DNA from: Actinomycetota bacterium
GTDB taxonomy: Bacteria > Actinomycetota > Geothermincolia > Geothermincolales > RBG-13-55-18
NCBI GenBank assembly: GCA_014360655.1
Contig: JACIXC010000010.1
Location: forward strand, 56,169 to 120,168
Reading direction: 5' to 3'
DNA: 64,000 nucleotides
Shown: positions 1-7,896 of the stretch, piece after piece
How positions within the stretch are numbered: position 1 is the first letter of the stretch
Layout: every line of letters starts with the position of its first letter
Made by a program: the position numbers and the translations under genes
The notes under the pieces: model-generated
Told to the model about the DNA's origin: nothing
Database searches by the model: none
The model's input: the letters and a program-made list of their open reading frames with translations, nothing else

Positions 1-342
1 GGCAAGTGCGGGAAGCTCTACGTGCCCCCCCGTCATTTCTGCTACGAGTGCGGCAGCTCGCAGATGGAGTGGCACGAGATGAAGGGCGAGGGAGAGCTCG
101 CCGCCTATACCTGCATCTTCGTATGCCCCGCTTTCATGGCCGAGGAGGGGTACGGCAGGAAGAACCCCTACTGCACGGGCGTGGTGGCCCTCTCCGAGGG
201 CCTGCGGGTGGTCGCCCGCATCGAGGGGGTGGACGCGAGCAAGCCCGAATCCATAAAGATCGGCATGCCCCTGAAGGTGACCTTCCTGCACCGCGGCGAG
301 GGCGACAAGGCGAAGACCTACCTGGCCTTCAAGCCCGCTTAA
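1..342 (+). CDS. DUF35 Zn-ribbon/OB-fold protein, 5' truncated by window edge
   Basis: The open frame runs from base 1 to a TAA at 340-342, so the start lies outside the window. The visible N-terminus has a rubredoxin-like zinc ribbon: a cysteine near the edge (GKCGKLYVPPR), then a CYECGS knuckle, followed by an OB-fold-like region with the segment YCTGVVALSEGLRVVARI. This is the layout of the DUF35 family (COG1545), small proteins that usually sit beside a thiolase or HMG-CoA synthase and are thought to organise substrate channelling. The next recognisable gene is an acyl-CoA synthetase, on the other strand, which fits an acyl-CoA context. The partner thiolase would be expected to the left of the window. 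The family call is firm; the exact partner is inference. Confidence 0.85.
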   Translation, partial: GKCGKLYVPPRHFCYECGSSQMEWHEMKGEGELAAYTCIFVCPAFMAEEGYGRKNPYCTGVVALSEGLRVVARIEGVDASKPESIKIGMPLKVTFLHRGEGDKAKTYLAFKPA

Positions 343-1313
343 CGAATTCCACTTCCCGCCGGGAAAGGCTTGCGGGGCGCACGCGTGCGCGAGCGTGCGC
401 CCCGCAGGTGGGATCTCGTATCCATGCGCGAGGTCTATAATATACATTATATTGTAATATGTTCATTATAACGAGAGATTTCAACGTGTTTGCACTTCGT
501 TGTATTCATGTGGTACCGGAAGACCACGCAGTAAAAGAAAATGTAAATGTTAGGCTGTCCTTGGGGAAGAACGGCGATCCTGCCGCGTTAATCGCCGGTA
601 GGGGAGCGCCTGCGTTGTCTTTTAAGCGGTTGACGGCCATATGCGTATGCGGGTGAATCCTCGCGGCGAAAGTGTCGCCGCGGTGTGATCGATGATACCG
701 TTCGTTACAAGGGATTTGCTAGCGAAAGAAAGGTAGTGACTTCCTCAAGGAGCGTTGGACGGAAGAACGAGGGGGTTCTGGGTGCGCCCTTGAGTGAGGC
801 CCTTTGGGGAACTACCGCGATTCCCGGCCTGGTTCGCCCCTGGTACTTTGAAAGCGCCGATAATATATCTTATGTTAAGTTATAAATAAAACGCTCCATC
901 CAAGGGTATCTTCTTATATCTCCAGCAAGCGGGCCTCCCCGTCCCCCGCGCCTTAGCTGCGACATGACTAGGCGTAAGTCATCCTCTCACGTTTCAAGTG
1001 ACTGGGCCTGCTCCCGCAACTCGCGACGCAGGACCTTCCCCGCCAGGCTGGCCGGCAGCGCCTGATCAACTTACGTATCCTCATGCTTCAGGAGTGCCTG
1101 ATGTCCGTTTACCGTTTTGAACGAGAAAGCGTCTTCACGTCCAGGTTCCTATCGGATCTCAAGTGACTGGGCCTGCTCCCGCAACTCGCGACGCAGGACC
1201 TTCCCCGCCAGGCTGGCCGGCAGCGCCTGCTCAACTTACGTATCCTCATGCTTCAGGAGTGCCTGATGTCCGTTTACCGTTTTGAACGAGAAAGCGCCTT
1301 CACGTCCAGGTTC
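343..1313. other. Long gene-poor interval with AT-rich segments and a tandem repeat
   Basis: No convincing gene lies in this 971-bp stretch. It holds a 12-bp-stem hairpin just after the DUF35 gene, an AT-rich stretch around 430-480, another around 855-890, and the tandem repeat from 994 onward. Two plus-strand frames of 65 and 66 codons (459-656 and 685-885) have no recognisable domain and no good ribosome-binding site. Base composition at 430-900 is visibly lower in GC than the flanking genes, which suggests decayed or imported DNA. Confidence 0.6.
372..405 (+). terminator. Perfect 12-bp GC-rich hairpin after the DUF35 gene
   Basis: GCGGGGCGCACG (372-383) is followed by a 10-base loop and its exact complement CGTGCGCCCCGC (394-405), starting 30 bases after the TAA. 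No T tract follows, so this would be a hairpin-only terminator of the type often seen in GC-rich actinobacteria. Terminator function is inferred. Confidence 0.55.
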
Positions 1314-1391
1314 CTATTGGATCTCCAGTGACTGGGCCTGCTCCCGCAACTCGCGACGCAGGACCTTCCCCGCCAGGCTGGCCGGCAGCGC
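994..1391. repeat. 165-bp tandem repeat, 2.4 copies, derived from the acyl-CoA synthetase 3' end
   Basis: Copy 1 (994-1158) and copy 2 (1159-1323) are each 165 bp and differ at only about three positions that I can see. Each starts with the complement of the last 22 or so codons of the acyl-CoA synthetase and continues with about 97 bp of unique sequence. Copy 3 is partial (1324-1391): it is the true end of the gene, and the match stops after GGCAGCGC, where the real coding sequence continues. The period equals 55 codons. The high identity of the copies points to a recent duplication by slippage or unequal exchange. Confidence 0.9.
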
Positions 1392-3038
1392 ATCCACGAT
1401 CCTCAGCAGGCGTATCTTCTTGTACTTGGCGAGGCGCTCGTTGGCGTACTGCAGGAGCTCCTCCTCACCAGCCTGCGCACCCGGCTTGAGCTCCACGAAG
1501 GCGACGGGCACGTCGCCGTAACGCTCGTCGTACTTCCCCACCACCGCCGACTGCGCGACGGCGGGATGGGAGTTGATGACCTCCTCCAGGTCGCGCGGGT
1601 AGACGTTGTAGCCCTTGTAGATGAGCATGTCCTTCTTGCGGTCGACGATGTAGAGGTAGCCGTCCTCGTCGAACTTCCCTATATCGCCGGTATGGAGCCA
1701 GCCGTCGCGCAGCACCTCGGCGGTCTCCTCGGGGCGGTTCCAGTAGCCTTTCATCACCTGGGGTCCCCTGATACAGATCTCCCCTATCTCCCCCACCGGC
1801 AGCTCCTTCTCGCCGCTCTCGGGGTCGACGATCTTTATCTCCGTGTCCTGCATGGGGAGGCCGACCGAGCCGAGCCTGAAGCCTTCGCGGTTGGGCGGGT
1901 TGGCGGCACAGCCCATGGTGCACTCGGAGAGGCCGTAAGCCTCACATACCACCCCGGGTATCTTTTCCTGCAGGGACTCCAGGAGGTGCAGGGGGATGGG
2001 GGCGGCACCGGAGGCGACCAGCCTGATATCCGACATGTCTATCTCCCGGAAAAGCGGGTTCTCCACCAGCTGCACGAAAAGCTGGGGGGCTCCCCCGAAG
2101 CCGGTGGCCCGGTACTTGTTGATGGCCTGCAGGTATTCCGTGGGGTCGAAGCGCGGGAAGACAACGAGGGTGGTGCCGCCAAGGAGCTGCATATCCAGGT
2201 AGCCGATTACGCCCATGGCGTGGAACCAGGGCACCACGATGAGGGACACCTCCCTGCCCTCCCTTGTGGGATGGTCCTCGGGACGGTCGCCCTCCATGCG
2301 CCTGACGTGAAATGTGCCGTCGTGGAAGTCGACGTCGCCTCCGCCGAACCACAGGGCGAACTGGCAACAGTTGACTATCACGTTGTAGTGGGTGATCATC
2401 ACCCCCTTGGGGGTGCCGGTGGTGCCTCCGGTGTAGGCGATGTGTGCCAGATCCTCGCGCACGTCGAATTCCACCCGGGGAGGCTCCGCCGGGTGCTCCG
2501 CGAGCAGAACCGAAAAATCGAGTACGTCCTCGGGGAGCGGCTGCTTCTGCAGGAGCTTGGCGGGCGCGGCGACGGGAGGATAGCAGTCGGCCAGGCTCAC
2601 CAGGACGGTGCTCCTCACCGGTGTCCTGGGTAGGACCTGCTGCGGGGTCCCGAAGAGGAGGTCCAACCCCACGAAGGTCTCCACGCCCGCGTCGCACAGC
2701 TGGAACTCCAGCTCGCGTTCCGCCAGCAGGGGGCTCAGCGGCACGAACACCGCACCCGCCTTGAGGAGACCGAAGTAGGCGATGGCGAACTGGGGACAGT
2801 TGGGTAAGTGGATGCCCACCCGGTCCCCCTTTTTCACCCCCAGGGAGGCGAGGGCGGTCGCGAAACGGTCGGAGAGGTTGTCCAGCTCCTGGTAGGTGAG
2901 CTCCATGCCACCGAAGATGATGGCGTTGCGCCACGGCCAGCGCCGGGCCGAGGAGCGCAGGATCTCGAATACGGGTACCTCCGGGTAGTTCAGGTTCCGG
3001 AAGACACCCTTGGGCCAGCATTTGAAGTTCTTCTCCAT
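1314..3038 (-). CDS. Long-chain/medium-chain acyl-CoA synthetase (AMP-binding)
   Basis: This 574-residue protein is a full-length ANL-superfamily adenylate-forming ligase that would activate a carboxylic acid to acyl-AMP and then to acyl-CoA. The AMP-binding P-loop YTGGTTGTPKGV lies near residues 202-213, the YGLSE motif in the middle, and LHTGDIGKFDEDGY followed by VDRKKDMLIYKGYNVYP near residues 450-480. The C-terminal catalytic lysine motif GKVLRREL is about 12 residues from the end. No transmembrane segment is evident. Chain length preference cannot be read from sequence. The last codons and stop overlap the third, partial copy of a tandem repeat, so the present C-terminus (ending SLEIQ) may have been reshaped by the duplication. 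Confidence 0.92.
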   Translation of the reverse strand: MEKNFKCWPKGVFRNLNYPEVPVFEILRSSARRWPWRNAIIFGGMELTYQELDNLSDRFATALASLGVKKGDRVGIHLPNCPQFAIAYFGLLKAGAVFVPLSPLLAERELEFQLCDAGVETFVGLDLLFGTPQQVLPRTPVRSTVLVSLADCYPPVAAPAKLLQKQPLPEDVLDFSVLLAEHPAEPPRVEFDVREDLAHIAYTGGTTGTPKGVMITHYNVIVNCCQFALWFGGGDVDFHDGTFHVRRMEGDRPEDHPTREGREVSLIVVPWFHAMGVIGYLDMQLLGGTTLVVFPRFDPTEYLQAINKYRATGFGGAPQLFVQLVENPLFREIDMSDIRLVASGAAPIPLHLLESLQEKIPGVVCEAYGLSECTMGCAANPPNREGFRLGSVGLPMQDTEIKIVDPESGEKELPVGEIGEICIRGPQVMKGYWNRPEETAEVLRDGWLHTGDIGKFDEDGYLYIVDRKKDMLIYKGYNVYPRDLEEVINSHPAVAQSAVVGKYDERYGDVPVAFVELKPGAQAGEEELLQYANERLAKYKKIRLLRIVDALPASLAGKVLRRELREQAQSLEIQ

Positions 3039-3324
3039 GACATATCCCCCTTCCTCGTCGGACCCTCCTCACCCGTCATCGAACGCCATCCCCTCGCGCT
3101 TCATCCCCCACCCCCCAAGGCCGCGCCAAGCCTCCAAGGCGTGAGGCACACTCCCGTCATCGGGCGGCAGGAAGACGAAAACGGATGTGATTGAGGACCT
3201 GCGACTTTCCGTTCCGTTGAGGCTGCATCCCCGTTTTATAATGATAGAACACGTTACGCTGCTCTTCCAGCGCTTTTACCCCCGTCGTTGCGATACCGGA
3301 CGTCTGTGAGACCGGACTTTGCCG

Positions 3325-3353
3325 GATCTTCCAGACCGAACATCTGGGAGATC
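3325..3353. terminator. Hairpin of 11 bp in the acyl-CoA synthetase upstream gap
   Basis: GATCTTCCAGA (3325-3335) and TCTGGGAGATC (3343-3353) pair over 11 positions, counting one G-T wobble, around a 7-base loop. No T tract follows on either strand. It could end transcription of the leftward GDPD gene (stop at 3625) or be an operator; the sequence does not decide. Confidence 0.35.
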
Positions 3354-3415
3354 ACCCCTTTCCTCTTGTCAAATTTGCTTGATCTGTCGGGATGATAATG
3401 CTGGACTCCCAACCT

Positions 3416-3452
3416 CTTTCAGCCCGGAAAGCGCCCGCCGAAACGATACGGC
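3416..3452. repeat. Dispersed 37-bp CRISPR-repeat-like element, copy A
   Basis: This 37-mer matches two other intergenic sites in the window (24667-24703 and 36509-36545) at 29 of 37 positions each. All three share AGCGCC followed by GA.ACGATAC. Read on the minus strand it ends in a GGGCTGAAAG-type 3' end, like the ATTGAAA end of many CRISPR repeats. No second unit lies one repeat-spacer length away, so it is a solitary copy. Confidence 0.6.
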
Positions 3453-3624
3453 ATCCCCGCCGTCCACCGTTCCGTCACGCCCATTCCGCGACGCCGCGAC
3501 CCAGCAGGCGGTTTCCCCCGCTTCCATCAGCAATGCTACCTAATTTTCCATATAATTACATATAAAGCCTTTTTCTAATACCAAAGGTCGATTTTCTTAC
3601 CCGCCGGAACTAATACAGAATTAT

Positions 3625-4434
3625 TTACGGATTGAGAGTCCAACGCCCCACCCGGAATGCAGCCGGCCCCCCCGGTCGGCTGCTTCCATTTTGTCGTGCC
3701 CGAACCGGGGACCGTGGCGCACCTTCGCCGAAGTTCTCTTCCAGGAAGGCCTTGAGCTCGGGATAAGCGTCGGTGATCACCCCGTCGATGCCGCATGCGA
3801 GGAGCTCCTCGAGGTTCCCGGCGGAGTTGACCGTCCAGGTGATCACCCTCAGGCCGCGTGCGTGCGCCCTGCTCACGAGCTCGCCGTCGACGCTGAAACA
3901 GACGGGAAGCACAACGGAGGCCCCGCAACGGCGTGCCATGCGGAGCACCCTGTCCGCCGCGGGATCGAACTGGCTTAGGACACCGATCTCCGCAGGGCAG
4001 GCGGTTTCCCGGAAGGCGGCCAGAAAGTCGACGTCGAAGGACGTGATGAGGGGCGTGTACGCCGGGGGGGTTTCGCGCAGGGTTTCAGCCAGGACAAGCG
4101 GGTCGCACTTCTTGATCTCGAGGTTGAGGGCGCACCTGTCGCCCGCCGTCTCCAGGAATTCCCGCAGTGTGGGCACGTAGGGGGCCCTCTCCCTTATCTC
4201 CCGCAGGCTAAGGCGCCCCAGGATGTGGTAGCCGAGGAAGGGACCGTGGTGGATCACCGCCACGCCGTCGCTCGACATGCGCACGTCGCATTCCACCATC
4301 TCCACCCCGAAGTCCAGGGCTTGCCGCAGGGACTGCAGGGTGTTCTCCGGCCCGAAGCCGCGCCCGCCACGATGGCTCACCAGAAGGAACTCGCTCTCCT
4401 CCACCCTACCGTTCGTGCGCCGCAGGATGATCAT
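3625..4434 (-). CDS. Glycerophosphodiester phosphodiesterase family protein
   Basis: The protein is about 269 residues and has the GDPD TIM-barrel signatures: an N-terminal SHRGGRGFGPENT block with the catalytic His and Arg, then VECDVRMSSDGVAVIHH carrying the metal-binding Glu/Asp and second His, LNLEIKK, and a C-terminal VITWTVN and GIDGVITDAYP. Such enzymes hydrolyse glycerophosphodiesters to glycerol-3-phosphate and an alcohol. The ATG at 4434 is chosen because GGAGG sits 7 bases upstream; a frame extension to 4509 has no ribosome-binding site. No signal peptide is seen, so a cytoplasmic role is likely. The last 35 or so residues after the barrel look poorly conserved. Confidence 0.88.
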   Translation of the reverse strand: MIILRRTNGRVEESEFLLVSHRGGRGFGPENTLQSLRQALDFGVEMVECDVRMSSDGVAVIHHGPFLGYHILGRLSLREIRERAPYVPTLREFLETAGDRCALNLEIKKCDPLVLAETLRETPPAYTPLITSFDVDFLAAFRETACPAEIGVLSQFDPAADRVLRMARRCGASVVLPVCFSVDGELVSRAHARGLRVITWTVNSAGNLEELLACGIDGVITDAYPELKAFLEENFGEGAPRSPVRARQNGSSRPGGPAAFRVGRWTLNP

Positions 4435-4622
4435 CTTGCACCTCCGCTCACTTCTTCGGCCGCCGGGCGCCGCGACTGAAACGCAGCCTGCCGCGGGGTG
4501 GACATGCATGTGGACGGCAAAGCCCGGCCGTTCCGCTTGGAGATGGCGCGGTGGCTCAGGCGACCGGCCCCCGGCATGCGGCAGGACGCCCGGGCGCGAA
4601 CCACCCAGGCGTCCCAGGCGAC

Positions 4623-5174
4623 TCAGGCGCGGATGACCTGGCGCAACAGGATGCCCTTGTTGTCGCCCCTGGACTCCTTGTAATAATTGGCGGTCAGGAA
4701 AAGCGCCAGCAACAGGAAGGGACAGAGCACGCAGAGCACGAAACCTCCAGGGGATCCCAGGAAACGCAGGAAGGCCCCTCCCATTGGCAGCACCAGGCGC
4801 ACCTTCCCCTGCACCTTCCGTGCCGGTATGACGAAGGGGTCTACCTGGGTGTTGCCGTCCCCCTTGGTGACCGCAACCAGCTCTCCGTCACGCTCCTGCA
4901 TGGAGACGACGCGGTGGACGATACGGGCCGCGCCATCCTCGGGATCCGGGAAGATGATCACGTCTCCGGGCTTGATACCCTCTGGTTGCACGCCCGCCAC
5001 AAGGACGGCATCGCTGTCCCTGATGGTGGGCTCCATGGAATCGCCCTGCACCTCGTTCAGGGGCGAGAAGAGCGCCTGAGCGATGATGAGGAAATTGCAC
5101 AACAACGCCATTGCCACCAGGCAGTAGACGGCGAGCTCCAGCAGCCGTGACAGAGACCTTTCCACGAACCGCAT
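4623..5174 (-). CDS. Signal peptidase I, SipW/ER-type (Ser-His dyad)
   Basis: This membrane protein of about 183 residues has an N-terminal transmembrane segment (near LAVYCLVAMALLCNFLI), the S26 active-site motif GDSMEPT with the nucleophilic serine, a GDVIIF box, and IVHRVV, where histidine replaces the lysine of the usual bacterial Ser-Lys enzyme. It ends with a second membrane segment rich in Leu and Cys (FVLCVLCPFLLLALFL). That layout is typical of SipW/archaeal-type signal peptidases, which often process a restricted set of substrates. The ATG at 5174 follows a strong GGAGGA site; an upstream ATG at 5210 has none. No obvious dedicated substrate gene is adjacent. Confidence 0.87.
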   Translation of the reverse strand: MRFVERSLSRLLELAVYCLVAMALLCNFLIIAQALFSPLNEVQGDSMEPTIRDSDAVLVAGVQPEGIKPGDVIIFPDPEDGAARIVHRVVSMQERDGELVAVTKGDGNTQVDPFVIPARKVQGKVRLVLPMGGAFLRFLGSPGGFVLCVLCPFLLLALFLTANYYKESRGDNKGILLRQVIRA

Positions 5175-5606
5175 CTCGTCCTCCTCCTCCCTCGTGTTTT
5201 CCAAGGTCATGCATCGGAAGGCGCGCGGAAGGATGTGGATAGCCCTAAGGTATTATTCCCGACGTACCTCGGACCGATATGAAACACCCCGGGTCCCGGT
5301 GTCGCATGCGCGCGTGTCGCATGCGCGCGTTGTCCCCGTTAAGCGAGGGCGTGGCGGAAGGAGCGCGCAGGGCGTGACCCCTAGCGGTCCGTCACCCAGA
5401 GGCGTTGCGTTTTACGGGAGATCCAAGCGCAAGGGGAAAGAGGTTCCTGCGACGGTCGCCGTATCATGACCATCGCACGCCCTTGCGGGCGCAGCAAGCG
5501 GGCTTCGCAAGCGTCTTTTATCCCGCCAGGTATCCCCGGAGTGAAAGTATCGCAAGCCGGCCCTACCCATGGCTGTGGCAGCGCGGACGGGAACGGAAAG
5601 GTCTCC
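5175..5606. other. Gene-poor interval with a 15-bp tandem duplication
   Basis: No gene is supported. A perfect 15-bp direct repeat, GTCGCATGCGCGCGT, lies at 5301-5315 and 5316-5330; each copy contains the palindrome GCATGC. The AT-rich stretch near 5245-5255 (TATTATT) could hold the promoter of the signal peptidase gene. Nothing else stands out. Confidence 0.5.
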
Positions 5607-5819
5607 TCATCCCTCCTGGGCGCCCTCCCCCACCTTCGCGTTGAGGTCCTTTACGAGGGCGTCCACGTCGATGCCGTGAGCCAGGGCGCCCTGTTCTATG
5701 TTCTCGAAACGCGCCACAGCGCATCCCACGCAATGCAACCCGTGCTCCATGAAGACCCTTATGGTCTCGGGGTTCTTCTCCACCACTTCCTGGATGGTCA
5801 TGTACTTGGTGATGGCCAT
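5607..5819 (-). CDS. DUF1858 (hybrid-cluster-associated redox disulfide) domain protein
   Basis: This is a stand-alone DUF1858 domain of 70 residues. It has the typical N-terminal MTIQEVVEKNPET segment, then MEHGLHCVGCAVARFENIEQ with a CxxC pair (HCVGC), and a short C-terminal helix ending in LNAKVG. In the TIGR03980 group this domain carries a redox-active disulfide and is common in anaerobes, often near hybrid-cluster proteins. The start is supported by AGGAGG 7 bases upstream. It is followed in the same direction by no close gene and preceded by a zinc-ribbon protein, so a redox or metal-sensing role is plausible but unproven. Confidence 0.9.
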   Translation of the reverse strand: MAITKYMTIQEVVEKNPETIRVFMEHGLHCVGCAVARFENIEQGALAHGIDVDALVKDLNAKVGEGAQEG

Positions 5820-5908
5820 TTCTCTACCTCCTTTTATCTCGTCCCCTTTAGTTTAAGCGTATGCACTTGCGTTTGCCAGAGCATTTTCCCGGCCGCGCAT
5901 GATGCAGG

Positions 5909-6205
5909 TCAGCCTTCGTTCTCCAGCTGCAGGTGAAGGTCGAGGAGATCGTCCCAGGAAAGCGGCGGGTTATCGGCCGCCTCCTTGCATTCTATGGGGG
6001 GGTTCAGGAGCACGGGCTCCCGCCCGTTCATGCGCATGAAGTCGACGAAGCGCGGGTCCGCGGGGTAGGCCTGGGGGTCACCGCAGCCGTAACAGGTGAA
6101 GGTGTAGAAGGTACCGTCACCGTCCCCGTGTTCCACCAGGATGATGTCCTCGACGGCCAGGGCCACGTCTCCGCACCTCCAGCAACGCGACTTTATCCTG
6201 AGCAT
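5909..6205 (-). CDS. Small zinc-ribbon hypothetical protein
   Basis: I do not recognise a named family. The 98-residue protein begins with CWRCGD (residues 8-13) and has a second CYGCGD knuckle about 30 residues later, which together would bind zinc. The C-terminal half is acidic (LSWDDLLDLHLQLENEG). A good ribosome-binding site (AAAGGAGGGG) precedes the ATG. It is transcribed away from the regulator gene at 6296 across a short AT-rich spacer, so the two may share a control region. The DUF1858 gene lies 89 bases downstream on the same strand. Confidence 0.7.
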   Translation of the reverse strand: MLRIKSRCWRCGDVALAVEDIILVEHGDGDGTFYTFTCYGCGDPQAYPADPRFVDFMRMNGREPVLLNPPIECKEAADNPPLSWDDLLDLHLQLENEG

Positions 6206-6217
6206 CTCCCCTCCTTT

Positions 6218-6270
6218 AACATTAAAAACTATATATACTGTATTTATATACTATGCTATAATAATCCTTG
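6218..6270. promoter_or_regulatory. AT-rich divergent promoter/operator between zinc-ribbon gene and regulator
   Basis: In a GC-rich region this stretch is almost pure A/T. It holds a perfect TATAAT at 6257-6262 on the plus strand, 34 bases before the regulator's TTG, and a TATATA...TATATA pair (6232-6237 and 6245-6250). A clear -35 box is not visible. Autoregulation by the adjacent winged-helix protein is an inference from position. Confidence 0.5.
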
Positions 6271-6295
6271 TCAATACGTTGAGGCGGGAGGGATC

Positions 6296-7000
6296 TTGAC
6301 TTACCGCGAGAGGGTGGCCATGGTGTCCGCGGCCCTCGCGGACCCGACGCGACGCCAGATCATGGAGCTGCTCCTCGACGCCGGGATGCCAATGTCGGCG
6401 CGCGAGGTGGCGGAGGCATTCGGCCTGCACGTCAACGCGGCGCGCATGCACCTGGAGAAGCTGGTCAAGGGGGGGCTTCTGGCGGTTACCCGCCGGCGCG
6501 GCGAAAGGGGGGGCCGCCCCGCCCACATGTACGTGGTTAGCGATGAGGACTGGGAACTGCACCTGCCCCCGCGCAGCTACAGGCCCCTGGCCGCCATACT
6601 CGCTTCCGGCTTGCGGCAATGCGGGACGGACGTGATGGCATCGCTGGTCGAGGAAGCGCGGGCTTACGGGCGATCGGAGGGAGCGCGCAACGCGTCGCCC
6701 CTTGCCCTGCTGGCGCGGGGAGCGAAGTTGGACGCGTTGGTGGAGGCCTGGAAGGAAGACCTTGCCCGCAGGGGGGTTTCGGCCCGGTTGGGCGGGAGGG
6801 AGGACGGGAGCGTGGAGGTCACCTTTCTCTCCTGTCCCTTCGGCGGTGTCGTGGACGTCTGTCGCGAGCTGGTGTGCGAGATACATCGTGGCATGGAGGA
6901 GGGCCTGCTCGGCCTGGCCGGGGAATGGCGTATAGAGCGCGCGGGGGAAGGCTGCGTGTTCACCGCCCGCAGAAGAAGGCCGGGGCGGCGCGCGGGTTGA
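6296..7000 (+). CDS. Winged-helix (ArsR/COG2345-like) transcriptional regulator
   Basis: The N-terminal 80 or so residues form a winged HTH: a helix through ADPTRRQIMELLLDAG, a recognition-helix region MSAREVAEAFGLHVNAARMHL and a wing LLAVTRRRGERGGRP. The C-terminal domain of about 140 residues contains LSCPFGG followed by DVCRELVCEIH, so three cysteines are placed as in COG2345 regulators that bind an Fe-S cluster or metal (SufR-like). The TTG at 6296 is chosen because GGGAGGG lies just upstream and the HTH starts 10 residues later; the ATG at 6320 is an alternative. It faces away from two small Cys-containing proteins, which suggests a shared redox or metal regulon. Confidence 0.82.
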   Translation: MTYRERVAMVSAALADPTRRQIMELLLDAGMPMSAREVAEAFGLHVNAARMHLEKLVKGGLLAVTRRRGERGGRPAHMYVVSDEDWELHLPPRSYRPLAAILASGLRQCGTDVMASLVEEARAYGRSEGARNASPLALLARGAKLDALVEAWKEDLARRGVSARLGGREDGSVEVTFLSCPFGGVVDVCRELVCEIHRGMEEGLLGLAGEWRIERAGEGCVFTARRRRPGRRAG

Positions 7001-7005
7001 GCTGC

Positions 7006-7117
7006 GTTTCCGCAAGGGCGCGCCGCCGCGCGAGGCCGGCGTCTCGAAGAAGTCGCTGATGCCCTTGACCTTCCGTACGAGTTTCCGCAAGGGCGCGCCG
7101 CCGCGCGAGGCCGGCGT
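7006..7117. repeat. Pair of perfect 37-bp direct repeats, 75 bp apart
   Basis: The 37-mer starting GTTTCCGCAAGGGCGCGCC occurs at 7006-7042 and again at 7081-7117 with no differences that I can see. It is GC-rich and contains a GCGCGC...GCGCG self-complementary core. The first copy begins 6 bases after the regulator stop. Perfect identity in non-coding DNA suggests a recent duplication or a dispersed REP-like unit. Confidence 0.85.
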
Positions 7118-7140
7118 AGCCTGGAGATGGCGGCTCACAC

Positions 7141-7173
7141 GGCATGCCGCGGGGTGGTTCCCCGTGGCATGCC
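7141..7173. terminator. Strong 14-bp hairpin between convergent genes
   Basis: GGCATGCCGCGGGG (7141-7154) pairs with CCCCGTGGCATGCC (7160-7173) over 14 positions, one being a G-T wobble, with a 5-base loop. It lies between the rightward regulator (ends 7000) and the leftward gene ending at 7331, so it could serve as a bidirectional terminator. No T tract follows. Confidence 0.6.
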
Positions 7174-7330
7174 GGTCTGGTACACCCGATCTCCCCGGAC
7201 ACGCATTAAGGCACCGGGGACAACCCCATATCCATGGGAGCGGGTAACCGACAGGAGCAGGATGAGGTATGGAAACGGGATACAGGCTGGGCGAGACGAT
7301 CCCCATGGCCGGGGGCTGCACCAGGGCCCC

Positions 7331-7747
7331 TCAAGCCTCTTCGTCCGGCATGCCGTCACGCCCCGTTCCGGCTCTCCCCTCCCCTCCCAGCTTGATGCCG
7401 TACTTCAGGAGGAGGTGCTCGTAATCCCTTCGGTAGAAAATCTTGCATTTCACCTCGGGATACAACTCGCATAACCTGCGGATCTTGCGGTTCTTCTTGG
7501 TCACCAGCTTCTGGTCCAGGGTGGTTATCTCGATGTAGAGGTCGAACTCCGGCAGGTAGAAGTCGGGGGTGAACTTGGAGACCGGGTTGCCGTTCTTGTC
7601 CCAGGCGATGTCGAAACTGACCGGTTCATAGAGCCACTTGATATCGTAGAAATCAAGCAAGCGGGCGAATTCCTGTTCGCTGCGGTGAGCGAATCTGACC
7701 TCGTACCAGCGCCTGTAGACCTTCTCCTCGTTCACGGCAAGAACCAC
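7331..7747 (-). CDS. PD-(D/E)XK-like small nuclease-fold protein
   Basis: The 138-residue protein has an N-terminal helix SEQEFARLLDF, then KFTPDFYLP and DLYIEIT, followed by lysines (DQKLVTKKNRK). This resembles the PD-(D/E)XK core, with Asp from TPDF and Glu from YIEIT, although the lysine of the last motif is displaced. The family is not one I can name. The start is probably the GTG at 7747, with GTG at 7735 as an alternative; neither has a strong ribosome-binding site. About 16 C-terminal residues (GEGRAGTGRDGMPDEEA) look like an unstructured tail. Nuclease activity is an inference. Confidence 0.6.
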   Translation of the reverse strand: MVLAVNEEKVYRRWYEVRFAHRSEQEFARLLDFYDIKWLYEPVSFDIAWDKNGNPVSKFTPDFYLPEFDLYIEITTLDQKLVTKKNRKIRRLCELYPEVKCKIFYRRDYEHLLLKYGIKLGGEGRAGTGRDGMPDEEA

Positions 7748-7896
7748 CGTTGCGCTTTCCGGCCTTCCTACCCCTCCCGCGTCCGCAGCCTCGCTCGCAT
7801 CGCTCTTCCGCCGGGCGGGCTCAGGCGGACTTTGCGGACCCCGCCTTTTCGCGGAGCCCGTGCCCGGAAGAACGGATTCCGCTCGTCAAGGGACTT

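Larger units (their letters stand above)
3039..3624. other. Gene-poor interval with hairpin and dispersed repeat
   Basis: No gene is supported here. Visible structure is an 11-bp-stem hairpin at 3325-3353 and a CRISPR-repeat-like 37-mer at 3416-3452. The stretch 3545-3615 is AT-rich. A segment at about 3270-3311 weakly resembles the 37-mer (shared CTCTT.CAGC and CGATAC blocks), but the similarity is too low to count as a copy. Confidence 0.5.

Noticed and set aside
459..885. Two plus-strand frames of 65 and 66 codons
   Set aside because: No ribosome-binding site, no domain, and composition unlike the genome's genes.
3270..3311. Fourth copy of the CRISPR-like 37-mer
   Set aside because: Only short blocks match (CTCTT.CAGC and CGATAC) and the centre does not align, so it is not counted.
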